Of a stretch of DNA of 44,286 bases, positions 29,459-38,352 are shown piece by piece. Both the position numbers and the translations under genes were made by a program. How positions within the stretch are numbered: the stretch's first letter is position 1; every line of letters starts with the position of its first letter. The notes under the pieces are model-generated. The model saw only the letters and a list, made by a program, of their open reading frames with translations. It was not told the origin of the DNA and did not search any database. Origin of the DNA: Piscirickettsiaceae bacterium (GTDB lineage Bacteria > Pseudomonadota > Gammaproteobacteria > Nitrosococcales > Methylophagaceae); NCBI GenBank assembly GCA_024685975.1, contig JAIBDZ010000012.1, positions 1-44,286 of the forward strand, written 5' to 3'.

Positions 29459-30448
29459 TTAATAAGTGATGGTGACGGTGACGGTATCGCTATAGTTACC
29501 ACTTGCAGCAGTTTGATTCGCTAAAACACGGCCATAAACGGTCACATTTTGACTGCTTCCTGTGCCAATACCATTGTGGGTGTCGACGTTGAGTGTATTC
29601 CCCCAGCGTTGAGTACGGGCACTGTCTTTATAGAGTTCATACTCGACGTATTGGCTTGTCGAGACGTGACGCATGCGTCGTGTTGAGCCGTTGGCATTAA
29701 GGCCGTCATCTAAAGATATTGCCCATGGCGTGGTATTGGTGCAGGTATAGCTAAAGTGCGTTGTTTGATCGTGATGCGTGGTAATAAGTCCTGGTACATT
29801 ACCAAAACTGAGGTTATTCAACGTGTTGAGTTCACAGCTGGCGGGTACAGTGGCTGTTGCGGTAAAAGGGAAAGTAATACTGGCTCCACCTTTACCTCCT
29901 GAAGTACAACTACTTGGCCAGCTTGGTATCCCTAATAATGCTTCTGAATAACGATAATCAAGACGAGTGTGACCGCCGCTAAATAATTGTAAATAACTGC
30001 TTGCTGTTAAGCCAAGTTGTGCTGGGACTTGACCATATAATGTCGTTGATGTGCTACCTGAACCACCTAAAACAGGCACGCCGTATTGAAGATCTAGATC
30101 AATATCCTCGGTATCAGTATTGCCTAAAATAAGGGTGCGACTAGCATCCCGATAGATCTGAAAGGGCAATTGTGCCAGTGAGGCACTGCCCATTAAGCGT
30201 GCATTAATCGTGCTACCAACACTATCTCCGGCGCCAACTTTTAAGCATAGGCGCACTCTTGCATTGGCTAATAAAGACAAGCCAAATGTATTACAGTCAA
30301 TGGAAACGGTTGCACTGCTATTTTGAGACGCGCCCATGGCAATATTGCCAAAAGCTAAATTACTAGCATTGGCTGTGCAGACTGTTGTGGCAAATAGCAT
30401 CTGTGGCAATCCAAGAAAGCCGGCGAGAACAAATAATCGAAGTAACAT
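29459..30448 (-). CDS. Spore coat U-domain tip adhesin of archaic chaperone-usher pilus (CsuE-like)
   Basis: A secreted protein of about 329 residues with a signal peptide (MLLRLFVLAGFLGLPQMLFA) and two spore coat protein U domains. The first begins VCTANASNLAFGNIAMGAS; the second begins CELNTLNNLSFGNVPG and ends in the donor-strand-like SDTVTVTITY. Two-domain SCPU subunits sit at the tip of archaic (Csu-type) pili and mediate adhesion to surfaces. The start is the ATG overlapping the usher stop (TAATG), preferred over an upstream ATG at 30472. It is the last gene of the pilus operon. Confidence 0.85.
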   Translation of the reverse strand: MLLRLFVLAGFLGLPQMLFATTVCTANASNLAFGNIAMGASQNSSATVSIDCNTFGLSLLANARVRLCLKVGAGDSVGSTINARLMGSASLAQLPFQIYRDASRTLILGNTDTEDIDLDLQYGVPVLGGSGSTSTTLYGQVPAQLGLTASSYLQLFSGGHTRLDYRYSEALLGIPSWPSSCTSGGKGGASITFPFTATATVPASCELNTLNNLSFGNVPGLITTHHDQTTHFSYTCTNTTPWAISLDDGLNANGSTRRMRHVSTSQYVEYELYKDSARTQRWGNTLNVDTHNGIGTGSSQNVTVYGRVLANQTAASGNYSDTVTVTITY

Positions 30449-32859
30449 TATTGTGATTCCTTGGCGATGCATGGGATCGGACCGATATAGTTGATGGAGT
30501 TAGCTTGTTTAATATACGGGAAGTCGGCATGGCAAGTCATCGTCGGTGTATCGACTTGCAGGTGATTGTGAGGACGTAAATTGTCGAGGTAGGTTTCGCC
30601 GTCAAAACCAACATAAGTGATCTGACTTGGATGATGTAAAAGATGAACACGACTAGAAACAGGCAAAACATGCCCATATTGATCGACAAGTTTCACAATC
30701 GCGGCATCCACTTTCTTCACTGAAAAATCAACTAAAGTGCCTGCACGATCACTGGGCGTGGTAATGTGATCGACCATCGTAACCTGCCGGTCAGCGGGCA
30801 AATCTAAAGGTTCAATAGAGAGTTTATTGCGTTGCCAAGCATTAAGCCTCGTGACTAATAAATGCCCGTTTTCATCCGTTTGACCTATTAGGCGGTTTTC
30901 GAGCTTAACAGGGATATCAGCCAGTCCTTCAGTTGAGACGACGGCAAAACCATCATCAATGTGTCTTGCAACAAAATAGTCGTTATTCATCCACACTAAG
31001 CCGCCGCTTGCTTGCAGGTAATGGGCGTAATTTCCGTCATTATGCGCTAGGCCTGCATCGACCTGACCATAACGCCCTAACCAACTGGCTTCGAGTGTTG
31101 AGTTTTCGATAGTATCATTTTGATTATGTTGAATTCGCCAGCCGTAACCACCATCACTCGGTAAAGATCGATGCAAACTACTGCGATAACTATGATTGTC
31201 GGTATCGCGTTGTGCGGAGCTGCTGAATTGGTAGTGCCGGCCAAAGCTGATATTAATGCCAATTTGTAAGTTACGATCAGCACGATCGTTTAGGTTTTGA
31301 TTATAAGACGTGCTCAGGTAAACACCTTTGGCTAAACTATTATTCCAATAAAGGCCAGCATAGCGCGATGGGTCTTCATCGCTATCACCATCACTAAAAC
31401 GAGTCGCGTTAATACCAAAACTACCTAATGACGATGTCGAGATCCCTGCCAATATTTGTTCGCTGATGGTAGCGGGTTGACTGCCATAATGACTGGCAAC
31501 GTCACGATAATCGCCAAAAGTGCGTTGGCTGGCGACAGAAAAATTAAAACGGGCATTACTCCAGCTATAACGCCAAGCAGTTTGATGCCCCTTATGTTGG
31601 CTTTCATTGCTTCGAGAATGAGATAAGCTGAATACGCCTGCTAATTGAGGTTGCCAAACGAATCCAACACCACCATTACGTATATTGCCACTGGTTTCAG
31701 CATGACCTTCAACGGTGAGCTGATTATTGATTCCATATCGAACAGTCCCGATTCCAATGAGTTTATCGTCATATTGAAAAGAGCGAATGCCATAATCTTC
31801 GTGTACAAAGCCGAGGTTGATCGACCAATCTGACAGCCCTTTGGCGAGCAAACTTTGGGTATTATAAAAAGGGATATTGAGTGTTGTGGTGCGACCCAGA
31901 ATGTCTGTGGTCACCAGCTGTGCTTGACCTGCTCCAGTAATGCCGGGGGCGGTGTTGAATTCAAAAGGGCCAACTGGCACGTCGGATTGATATCGTTGAA
32001 TACCGTCAATATATAATTCAACTGAAGAAGGTAAGGTTGCTTTACCAAGAAATGACGTCAATGGTGTTGTGGTTCGATAGGGTTGTAAGCTAAAGTTGCG
32101 ACCGTATTGAATACCACCAAACCGTAGCGGCCGTGTCCAATTAAGTCCGCCGCTGATGGCGTCCCCCATAATAAGGTGTGTGGCGGAGTCTGGGAATGAC
32201 CATTCATTAAATGTGTTTAGTGTGACAGCGCTATTCTCAGTATTTTGATCCTCGTAATGTTGTGAGCGGCTAACCATCGTATGACTGAATACACCATGGC
32301 CAAAACCAAAGAGACGTAATTCTGTTGCTGCGGAAGCTAAGCGATGATGGTCTTCATGGCTTACATAAAGATCGTAATTCATCAATACGCCCGGTGATGC
32401 CGAAGCTGGGTTTGATTGCGTTTCTAAACCAATATTGACTTGTGTGGTTGGTCGCGAGAGGAGCGATAAGGGTGCCATGAGAAAAAGTTGTTGTGTATTC
32501 ACGCGGTAGTCGACGGTGAGTTCGGGCAATGCCGTTAACGTAACAACGTCTGAGGGGGAGTAGTCGTTTAATACGAGGCCAAGTTGTGTTAAATCAGCTG
32601 CAAGAGCAGTTAATTTATCCCCAGACTCCGTGACAGCTAACAAATTAGGTTGGCGTGTTCGGTTGATAAATACTTCGAGATACAAATTAATAGATGGTTG
32701 TCGATGAGTGGTGTCATTGTCTGTTACTTCAAAAGCATGCGGCGCTAACAACGTGGACTCACCAAAGGTAAGATTTGATGACAACACACTGATTAAAGCC
32801 ACACTAAATCGATTAATCGACTTCAATAATAGGAATGAGAATCCGTTGGTCCAGCTCAC
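30448..32859 (-). CDS. Outer-membrane fimbrial usher (archaic type)
   Basis: An outer-membrane beta-barrel of about 803 residues that assembles and exports pilus subunits. The N-terminal domain (ALPELTVDYRVNTQQL) is followed by the 24-strand barrel region with plug, rich in Tyr/Gly/Ser strands (YGRNFSLQPYRTTTPLTSFL, GPFEFNTAPGITGAGQAQLV), and C-terminal soluble domains (LENRLIGQTDENGHLLV). A TTG at 32826 is an attractive alternative start: it gives MKSINRFSVALISVLSS, a compact signal peptide, and reduces the overlap with the chaperone gene. It belongs to the archaic chaperone-usher pathway because its partners are SCPU proteins. Confidence 0.88.
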   Translation of the reverse strand: MSWTNGFSFLLLKSINRFSVALISVLSSNLTFGESTLLAPHAFEVTDNDTTHRQPSINLYLEVFINRTRQPNLLAVTESGDKLTALAADLTQLGLVLNDYSPSDVVTLTALPELTVDYRVNTQQLFLMAPLSLLSRPTTQVNIGLETQSNPASASPGVLMNYDLYVSHEDHHRLASAATELRLFGFGHGVFSHTMVSRSQHYEDQNTENSAVTLNTFNEWSFPDSATHLIMGDAISGGLNWTRPLRFGGIQYGRNFSLQPYRTTTPLTSFLGKATLPSSVELYIDGIQRYQSDVPVGPFEFNTAPGITGAGQAQLVTTDILGRTTTLNIPFYNTQSLLAKGLSDWSINLGFVHEDYGIRSFQYDDKLIGIGTVRYGINNQLTVEGHAETSGNIRNGGVGFVWQPQLAGVFSLSHSRSNESQHKGHQTAWRYSWSNARFNFSVASQRTFGDYRDVASHYGSQPATISEQILAGISTSSLGSFGINATRFSDGDSDEDPSRYAGLYWNNSLAKGVYLSTSYNQNLNDRADRNLQIGINISFGRHYQFSSSAQRDTDNHSYRSSLHRSLPSDGGYGWRIQHNQNDTIENSTLEASWLGRYGQVDAGLAHNDGNYAHYLQASGGLVWMNNDYFVARHIDDGFAVVSTEGLADIPVKLENRLIGQTDENGHLLVTRLNAWQRNKLSIEPLDLPADRQVTMVDHITTPSDRAGTLVDFSVKKVDAAIVKLVDQYGHVLPVSSRVHLLHHPSQITYVGFDGETYLDNLRPHNHLQVDTPTMTCHADFPYIKQANSINYIGPIPCIAKESQ

Positions 32860-33562
32860 CGTTTATCCTTGCCGTAATCGTGCCTCCATCGTTCAGATTG
32901 AGCTCTTTAGGTAGTGGCCATTGTTGATATTGTCCAGGTAAAACATAGCCAGAGAGCCCCGGTGCAATATCGGTGATGCTGTCACGATTATGCTGCCACA
33001 TTAAATCTGTGACTTGAGCATGCCCATTACCCATATTGGTGATGCGAATGAGATCTGTATCGTCTTGTTGAAGCAATTGAGTTTGCAATATGGGTTGGAC
33101 ATTAACGTGTTCTGGCGGTGCTAAAAAGACAGGTAATGAATAACGTAGCCTAAATTGTAGACCTCCTGATGTCGTTGGTTCAGTCTTATTCTTTTCTATG
33201 GGGACTTCATCGATCAGAATTCGGTAGCTCACCTCTTTATCAGTGGGAGAGTGTCGATTGCGCACTAATCTAACAAGTTGACTGACCCCAGGGTTTAATT
33301 CCAACATCGGTGGGCTAGCAACAATAGATTGAGTTGGAACGAGCTTCTCTTCCCCATCTTGTTGACGCCACTCAAAAATGCGGATTTGAGCATAAATGCT
33401 GCTGTTGCCATTATTATGCAAGGTTAAGCCCGCGGCCTGATGTTCAGCCGAGATAAAAATTTGGGTTGGGGATACTTGCATGCTGGCCAGCGCCACATGA
33501 TTAACAACAAGTAATAGTAGGCCTATTAAGATTATCCCATGATTTCGGATGGTGGATGTCAT
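32813..33562 (-). CDS. Periplasmic pilus chaperone (archaic type)
   Basis: A PapD-like chaperone of about 249 residues with a signal peptide and two immunoglobulin-like domains. The N-terminal G1-strand motif region (LELNPGVSQLVRLVRNRH) and the alternating hydrophobic strands QVSPTQIFISAEHQAAGLTL are typical. It caps SCPU subunits by donor-strand complementation and delivers them to the usher. I prefer the ATG at 33562, five bases after the pilin stop, over a TTG at 33574. Confidence 0.88.
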   Translation of the reverse strand: MTSTIRNHGIILIGLLLLVVNHVALASMQVSPTQIFISAEHQAAGLTLHNNGNSSIYAQIRIFEWRQQDGEEKLVPTQSIVASPPMLELNPGVSQLVRLVRNRHSPTDKEVSYRILIDEVPIEKNKTEPTTSGGLQFRLRYSLPVFLAPPEHVNVQPILQTQLLQQDDTDLIRITNMGNGHAQVTDLMWQHNRDSITDIAPGLSGYVLPGQYQQWPLPKELNLNDGGTITARINGELDQRILIPIIEVD

Positions 33563-33567
33563 CGTGA

Positions 33568-34086
33568 CTACCAAGTAATAGTGGCGGTGACAGTGTCTTG
33601 ATAGTCTTGGGCTGGGGCGTTAGCGCTGGGCACTTGACCATAAATAGTATGACTTTGGCTGCTGCCATTGCCGGTATGCCCTCCGCTGACCGCGCCAAAA
33701 GTAGTGCCATCACCCCATAAGGTGGAATAAGCGTCTGAATAGAGTTCGTAAGGTACAAAGTCCGTATTGACGGTTTGCCCTATCATACGTCGCGATGTTG
33801 CATCGGCATTCGTGCCGCTATTTAATGCGATGGTATAAGGTGTGTCTTGTGTACAGGTGACATTGATAGATGCTGTACTGATTTGAATATTACTGGCTGT
33901 AGAGGCTTGGTTTCCGAAAGCCACATCCGCATTGCTAGCAGTGTCAATATCACAAGTTGAGGTAATGGTAATGGTGACATCGAAATTACCAGTATCAGTT
34001 GCAGCGTATAGATGTGCATTGAAGATTGAGAATGCAAATAAAGCTGTCATGCCCAATAAACGTGTAGAGGTGACATATTTCTTCAT
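33568..34086 (-). CDS. Major spore coat U-domain pilin (CsuA/B-like)
   Basis: A 172-residue secreted subunit with a signal peptide (MKKYVTSTRLLGMTALFAFS..., cleavage after YAA) and one SCPU domain: TCDIDTASNADVAFGNQAST, the conserved disulfide cysteines, then QDYQDTVTATITW at the C-terminus as the donor-strand end. It is the first gene of the archaic pilus operon, has GGAG before its ATG, and is presumably the most abundant subunit. The operon order is pilin-chaperone-usher-tip adhesin. Csu pili have a zigzag fibre and promote biofilm on abiotic surfaces. Confidence 0.87.
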   Translation of the reverse strand: MKKYVTSTRLLGMTALFAFSIFNAHLYAATDTGNFDVTITITSTCDIDTASNADVAFGNQASTASNIQISTASINVTCTQDTPYTIALNSGTNADATSRRMIGQTVNTDFVPYELYSDAYSTLWGDGTTFGAVSGGHTGNGSSQSHTIYGQVPSANAPAQDYQDTVTATITW

Positions 34087-34172
34087 GATGGTGCTCCATT
34101 AAAAATCCGTATTTATCTTGTTCCATTTCGTGTAAGCACTATATAGCAGTGTTAAATCAAATATCAAGAAAA

Positions 34173-34196
34173 AACTTAAGGTATCAGCCTTAAGTT
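34173..34196 (-). terminator. Minus-strand hairpin with T run
   Basis: AACTTAAGG and CCTTAAGTT form a perfect nine-base stem around six bases. On the minus strand it is followed directly by further T residues. It would end a transcript from the gap before it reaches the pilus operon. Confidence 0.6.
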
Positions 34197-34728
34197 ATTG
34201 ATTCTTATGGGATATGTTTTTTGAGAAATGTGATGCAAGTCGTAAAATGAGAGGGTGGAGAGTTGAAAATCGGCGATTTGGGAACTAATTAGCTCGATGC
34301 TTGTCTACATTTTTGCGCAGAATTCTTCATGGGCTAGTAATGGTTAACCGCATACAGGGACGGAAGACCATAAAAAATAAATAAATTTTATTTTTGTCAT
34401 GAAAATATCTTACATCTAATGTATTATATGCGTCCTTATGCAAGCTAAGGTATTGAACTGAAAACGTTTTTAGACAGGATGGTTTAAGAACGACTTCGTC
34501 AATTGACTGATAGATTGTATAAGAAAGAAATGGTTCAAAATGAACCATTTTGGCCTTCTTATGCACTAAGAGGGTGCAGGCCAACGTAATAAAAAAGATG
34601 GCTTCGTTCATAAGCTATTGATTTTATTCGTTTTGACGAGTTGGCATGTAATGTGAAATACATTCGTTATCGATTAATCATTTGCCTCCACTTACGATTA
34701 ATTGGTATGTCTTGTAGTAGTGTGTTTG

Positions 34729-34757
34729 GGGCGGCTTTGTTCAGGCCGCCCTTTTTT
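34729..34757 (+). terminator. Orphan plus-strand rho-independent terminator
   Basis: A GC-rich stem (GGGCGGC with GCCGCCC) is followed by seven T residues. No plus-strand gene precedes it for more than 5 kb, so it may end an unannotated small RNA. Confidence 0.7.
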
Positions 34758-34848
34758 TATGTTTGTAAGACACACCCATAAAATGTTTTCATCACCCTCA
34801 CGAGCTTTACGTTAATATAACTTATAGTAATAAATCAAGAGGTAAAAC

Positions 34849-35685
34849 GTGAACGAAGTTATAGGTGCTGTTTCTAAAATGGCGGTTTCATTACCTGAAA
34901 CTGTACCAATCGCTCAGTATAGTATGGTGTTGGGCGATAACCGGGTCGATATGAACCCACTCATAGGGCAGCAAATATCTTTGTCTAATTTGGGTGAAAT
35001 CCACTGCCAACACTGTCAAAGGTTGACCAAAAAGAGTTTCAGTGGCGGATATTGTTTCCCTTGTTCACAAAAACTAGCGCAATGCGACTTATGCATTATG
35101 AAACCCGAAACGTGTCACTATGCGGCTGGCACATGCCGTGAGCCAGAGTGGGGCGAACAGTTTTGTATGCAGGATCATATTGTTTATCTGGCAAATAGTT
35201 CTGGCATAAAAGTCGGCATTACCCGTAAAAGCCAAATCCCCACCCGTTGGATAGATCAAGGGGCGACACAAGCCCTACCTATTTTTCGTGTCAGTACACG
35301 CCATCAATCTGGATTGGTTGAGGTTATATTTAAAAACCATGTCGCAGATAAAACCGATTGGCGGAAAATGCTTAAAGGTGATGCTGAACCTCTCGATTTA
35401 GAGCAGATCCGGGTTGAATTGATGGCAGAGTGTCAGCCTGAAATTACGGCATTACAAGCAGAATATGGCGAAGCGGCGATTACGCCTTTATCAGATCAGC
35501 AAAGTCTGACAATTCAATACCCTGTTATAGCTTATCCAGAGAAAATAAAATCGATTAATTTGGATAAAACGCCGGAGATCACTGGGGTATTGCAAGGCAT
35601 TAAAGGTCAATATCTTATTTTTGATATTGGCGTCATTAATATTCGTAAATACACGGGTTATCAACTTAAGATGAGTACGCCTTAA
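34849..35685 (+). CDS. DUF2797 zinc-ribbon/GIY-YIG-like protein
   Basis: A 278-residue protein of the DUF2797 family, function unknown. It has an N-terminal cysteine-rich part (HCQHCQRLTKK, YCFPCSQKLAQCDLC) that likely binds zinc. A central segment (IVYLANSSGIKVGITRKSQI then RWIDQGA) resembles the GIY-YIG nuclease fold. The start is GTG with AAGAGGT upstream. Its stop overlaps the pyrD start (TAATG), so the two are co-translated. Confidence 0.85.
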   Translation: MNEVIGAVSKMAVSLPETVPIAQYSMVLGDNRVDMNPLIGQQISLSNLGEIHCQHCQRLTKKSFSGGYCFPCSQKLAQCDLCIMKPETCHYAAGTCREPEWGEQFCMQDHIVYLANSSGIKVGITRKSQIPTRWIDQGATQALPIFRVSTRHQSGLVEVIFKNHVADKTDWRKMLKGDAEPLDLEQIRVELMAECQPEITALQAEYGEAAITPLSDQQSLTIQYPVIAYPEKIKSINLDKTPEITGVLQGIKGQYLIFDIGVINIRKYTGYQLKMSTP

Positions 35686-36701
35686 TGTTATATTCTTTAA
35701 TGCGGACTATTTTATTTCAGCTTGATGCCGAAAAAGCGCATCATCTGGGCTTAGAAGGTATCGCTTGGCTTAACAGGCTGAAATTAACGTCGGTTTTATA
35801 CCCTAAAACCGATGCGGAAGCAGTGACGGTTATGGGCATTGATTTCCCTAATCGCGTTGGTCTTGCCGCTGGACTGGACAAAAATGGTGATTATTTAACC
35901 GGCTTATCAGCGTTGGGTTTTGGTTTTGTTGAAATTGGCACGGTAACACCGCAACCACAACCAGGTAATGATAAACCACGCTTATTTCGTCTGCCGCAAG
36001 CGAATGCGATTATCAATCGAATGGGGTTTAATAATCTTGGCGTTGATCACCTTGTAGAGCAAGTGAAAGCGGCCAATATTGACGCGATAGTAGGGATTAA
36101 TATCGGCAAAAATAAAGTCACGCCAGAAGAGCATGCAGTGGATGATTATTTGATTTGTTTTGAAAAGGTTTATCCATATGCTGACTACATTACGATTAAT
36201 ATCTCTTCACCCAATACCCCAGGCTTACGTAACCTACAGTTTGGTGAGTCACTTAAAGCATTATTACGTGCCTTAAAAGAGAAACAAACGGACTGTCACC
36301 AACAAATGCAACGCTATGTTCCTATGGCGGTCAAAGTGGCACCAGATTTAACCCAGCAAGAAGTCACAGAGCTTGCTGAGACCTTTGTAGAATTTGGTGT
36401 TGATGCGGTCATCGCAACCAATACGACTATGGCAAGAGATAAAGTTTCCGGCTTGCAACATGCCGAGGAAGCAGGTGGGCTGAGTGGTCAACCTGTTTTT
36501 GAACAATCGACCAATGTCGTACGTCAATTTCGCCAAGCCTTGCCCGATACGGTTCCTATTATTGCCGCTGGCGGCATTATGTCGGGGCAAGATGCCAAAG
36601 AAAAATTGGCTGCAGGGGCGAGTCTAGTTCAAATATACAGTGGGTTTATTTATCACGGCCCAGACTTAATTCGTGATTGTATTAACGCTAGTAATAACTA
36701 A
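35685..36701 (+). CDS. pyrD: Dihydroorotate dehydrogenase (quinone), class 2
   Basis: Membrane-associated flavoenzyme that oxidises dihydroorotate to orotate with quinone as acceptor, in pyrimidine synthesis. The N-terminal amphipathic helix (MLYSLMRTILFQLDAEKAHHLGL) and the 338-residue length mark class 2. The active site includes GLAAGLDKNGDY, FGFVEIGTVTPQPQPGN, INRMGFNN, the catalytic serine in NISSPNTPGL, and FMN-binding PIIAAGGIMSGQDA. It is coupled to the DUF2797 gene by a one-base overlap. Confidence 0.97.
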   Translation: MLYSLMRTILFQLDAEKAHHLGLEGIAWLNRLKLTSVLYPKTDAEAVTVMGIDFPNRVGLAAGLDKNGDYLTGLSALGFGFVEIGTVTPQPQPGNDKPRLFRLPQANAIINRMGFNNLGVDHLVEQVKAANIDAIVGINIGKNKVTPEEHAVDDYLICFEKVYPYADYITINISSPNTPGLRNLQFGESLKALLRALKEKQTDCHQQMQRYVPMAVKVAPDLTQQEVTELAETFVEFGVDAVIATNTTMARDKVSGLQHAEEAGGLSGQPVFEQSTNVVRQFRQALPDTVPIIAAGGIMSGQDAKEKLAAGASLVQIYSGFIYHGPDLIRDCINASNN

Positions 36702-36713
36702 AAGGGCATAAAG

Positions 36714-37511
36714 ATGGAAACCATTTTATCCAATGACATTATCAGCATTTGGGGCATGAATATTCTGACTGCTTTATTGATTATCGTTGTCGGTCGTATT
36801 GCGATTAAATGGGTCATGCGTTTGTTGGGTGGCGTGATGAGGCGCTCGGGCATCGACAGTATTTTGATTAATTTCATTAGCTCAGTCGTTAATGCGGTGC
36901 TATTACTCTTTATCTTTATCGCTGCTCTAGATAAATTAGGGGTGGATACAACGTCTCTGGTAGCGTTATTAGGTGCTGCTGGTTTGGCGGTCGGCCTTGC
37001 ATTGCAAGGATCATTGCAGAACTTTGCCGCGGGCGTGATGATGATTATTTTTCGGCCTTTCACCGAAGGCGACTTTATTGAGGCTGGCGGCGTCAGTGGA
37101 ACGGTTAAATCCATCAGTATTTTTAATACGATTTTGAGAACAGTCGATAATCGAGAAATTATTGTGCCCAACGGCCAAATTTATTCTGATGCGATTACCA
37201 ATTTTTCAGCCTGTGATACACGCCGAGTTGATTTGGTTTTTGGCATTGGTTATGACGATGACATGCTGGCGGCAAAAAAAATCATGGAAGACATTGTAGC
37301 CAATCACGAACTCGTCTTAGCAGATCCTGCTCCGAAAGTAGCCGTGTCCGAATTAGCCGATAGCAGCGTTAACTTTACGGTACGCCCTTGGGTAAATAGT
37401 TCAGATTATTGGGCGGTGAAATCTGAATTGATAGAACAGATCAAACTCACATTTGATGCCAATGATATCTCTATCCCTTACCCACAAATGGACGTGCACC
37501 TCGATAAATAA
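36714..37511 (+). CDS. Small-conductance mechanosensitive channel (MscS family)
   Basis: Inner-membrane osmotic safety valve of 265 residues, the compact MscS size. Three transmembrane helices are followed by the pore-lining TM3 with Gly/Ala packing (LGAAGLAVGLALQGSLQNFA). Then come the beta domain (RPFTEGDFIEAGGVSGTV, IVPNGQIYSDAITN) and the alpha/beta C-terminal domain. AAAGGG precedes the ATG. Its end is adjacent to the convergent gloB. Confidence 0.92.
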   Translation: METILSNDIISIWGMNILTALLIIVVGRIAIKWVMRLLGGVMRRSGIDSILINFISSVVNAVLLLFIFIAALDKLGVDTTSLVALLGAAGLAVGLALQGSLQNFAAGVMMIIFRPFTEGDFIEAGGVSGTVKSISIFNTILRTVDNREIIVPNGQIYSDAITNFSACDTRRVDLVFGIGYDDDMLAAKKIMEDIVANHELVLADPAPKVAVSELADSSVNFTVRPWVNSSDYWAVKSELIEQIKLTFDANDISIPYPQMDVHLDK

Positions 37512-38285
37512 TTAAAAGCTATCTTTCCATTGACGTAATGCGGTGAAGACGGCCAGATCATCATCTAAAGTCTGCCCTATATGCTGTTCTACTGCCTGTT
37601 TCAGACCAGGCTCGTGACAACGCAAAAATGGGTTGGTCGCCAATTCCTCACCAATGGTAGAAGGCAAGGTCATCTGACCTTTTTTTCTCAATTTTTGAGC
37701 ATAAGCAAGCCGTGTTTGGGTCGCTTGATTGTGAGGTTCAACGGTCAATGCAAACTGTAAATTGGCGACAGTATATTCATGAGAACAATACATTTGTGTG
37801 CTTTCAGGCAAAGCAGCTAAGGATAATAGCGAGTGATATGCCGTTGCATAGGCATTTTGTCTGACGCGACCGCAACCACCTGCAAATAAGGCGTCGGCAC
37901 AAAATAATCTATTTTCGATCACATAAGCAATATGTCCAGGTGTATGCCCAGGCACATCAATAATGTGGAAAGAGGGAAAATGATCATCAATAATAAGGTT
38001 ATCTTGTGCGGATAGCTTGTGATTGATATACGGGATCTCATCATTCTTAGGGCCATAGACTGGAACCTCATATTGCTCTAAAAACGCGGCAATACCATCA
38101 ATATGATCATAATCTCGATGGGTGATGAGTAAGGCAACCGGAATCAGTTTTTGATCTGAAATGTATGTCAAAATAGGGGCTGCATCACCGGGATCTAACA
38201 CAATGACATGACGTGAATGACTGGATTGAATCAGCCAAACATAGTTATCTTCAAGGATTGGAATAGAATGGATTATCAAAGACAT
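37512..38285 (-). CDS. gloB: Hydroxyacylglutathione hydrolase (glyoxalase II), variant metal motif
   Basis: A metallo-beta-lactamase-fold enzyme that hydrolyses S-lactoylglutathione to D-lactate in methylglyoxal detoxification. The 257-residue length, the later ligands (VPGHTPGHIAY, CADALFAGGCGR, YCSHEYT) and the C-terminal substrate-binding helices match GloB. The first metal motif, usually THxHxDH, reads THRDYDH, so the second histidine is Asp58. Asp could still bind metal. It is divergent from the methyltransferase gene, the gloB/yafS arrangement known in other gammaproteobacteria. Confidence 0.92.
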   Translation of the reverse strand: MSLIIHSIPILEDNYVWLIQSSHSRHVIVLDPGDAAPILTYISDQKLIPVALLITHRDYDHIDGIAAFLEQYEVPVYGPKNDEIPYINHKLSAQDNLIIDDHFPSFHIIDVPGHTPGHIAYVIENRLFCADALFAGGCGRVRQNAYATAYHSLLSLAALPESTQMYCSHEYTVANLQFALTVEPHNQATQTRLAYAQKLRKKGQMTLPSTIGEELATNPFLRCHEPGLKQAVEQHIGQTLDDDLAVFTALRQWKDSF

Positions 38286-38352
38286 AAAATTTAGGTTAAC
38301 GTCGAGAGGACATATGGGTAGAATGGATACGAAATAAGATCCTCATATTAAC

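Larger units (their letters stand above)
34087..34848. other. Long gene-poor gap with two hairpins
   Basis: Upstream of the pilus operon. It holds a terminator-like hairpin on the minus strand (34173-34196) and another on the plus strand (34729-34757) that no plus-strand gene explains. A 94-codon minus-strand frame at 34327-34611 exists but lacks a ribosome site and has atypical composition. A small RNA is possible. Confidence 0.5.

Noticed and set aside
34327-34611. 94-codon minus-strand gene
   Set aside because: No ribosome site, no recognisable domain and unusual composition. Kept only as part of the gap description.
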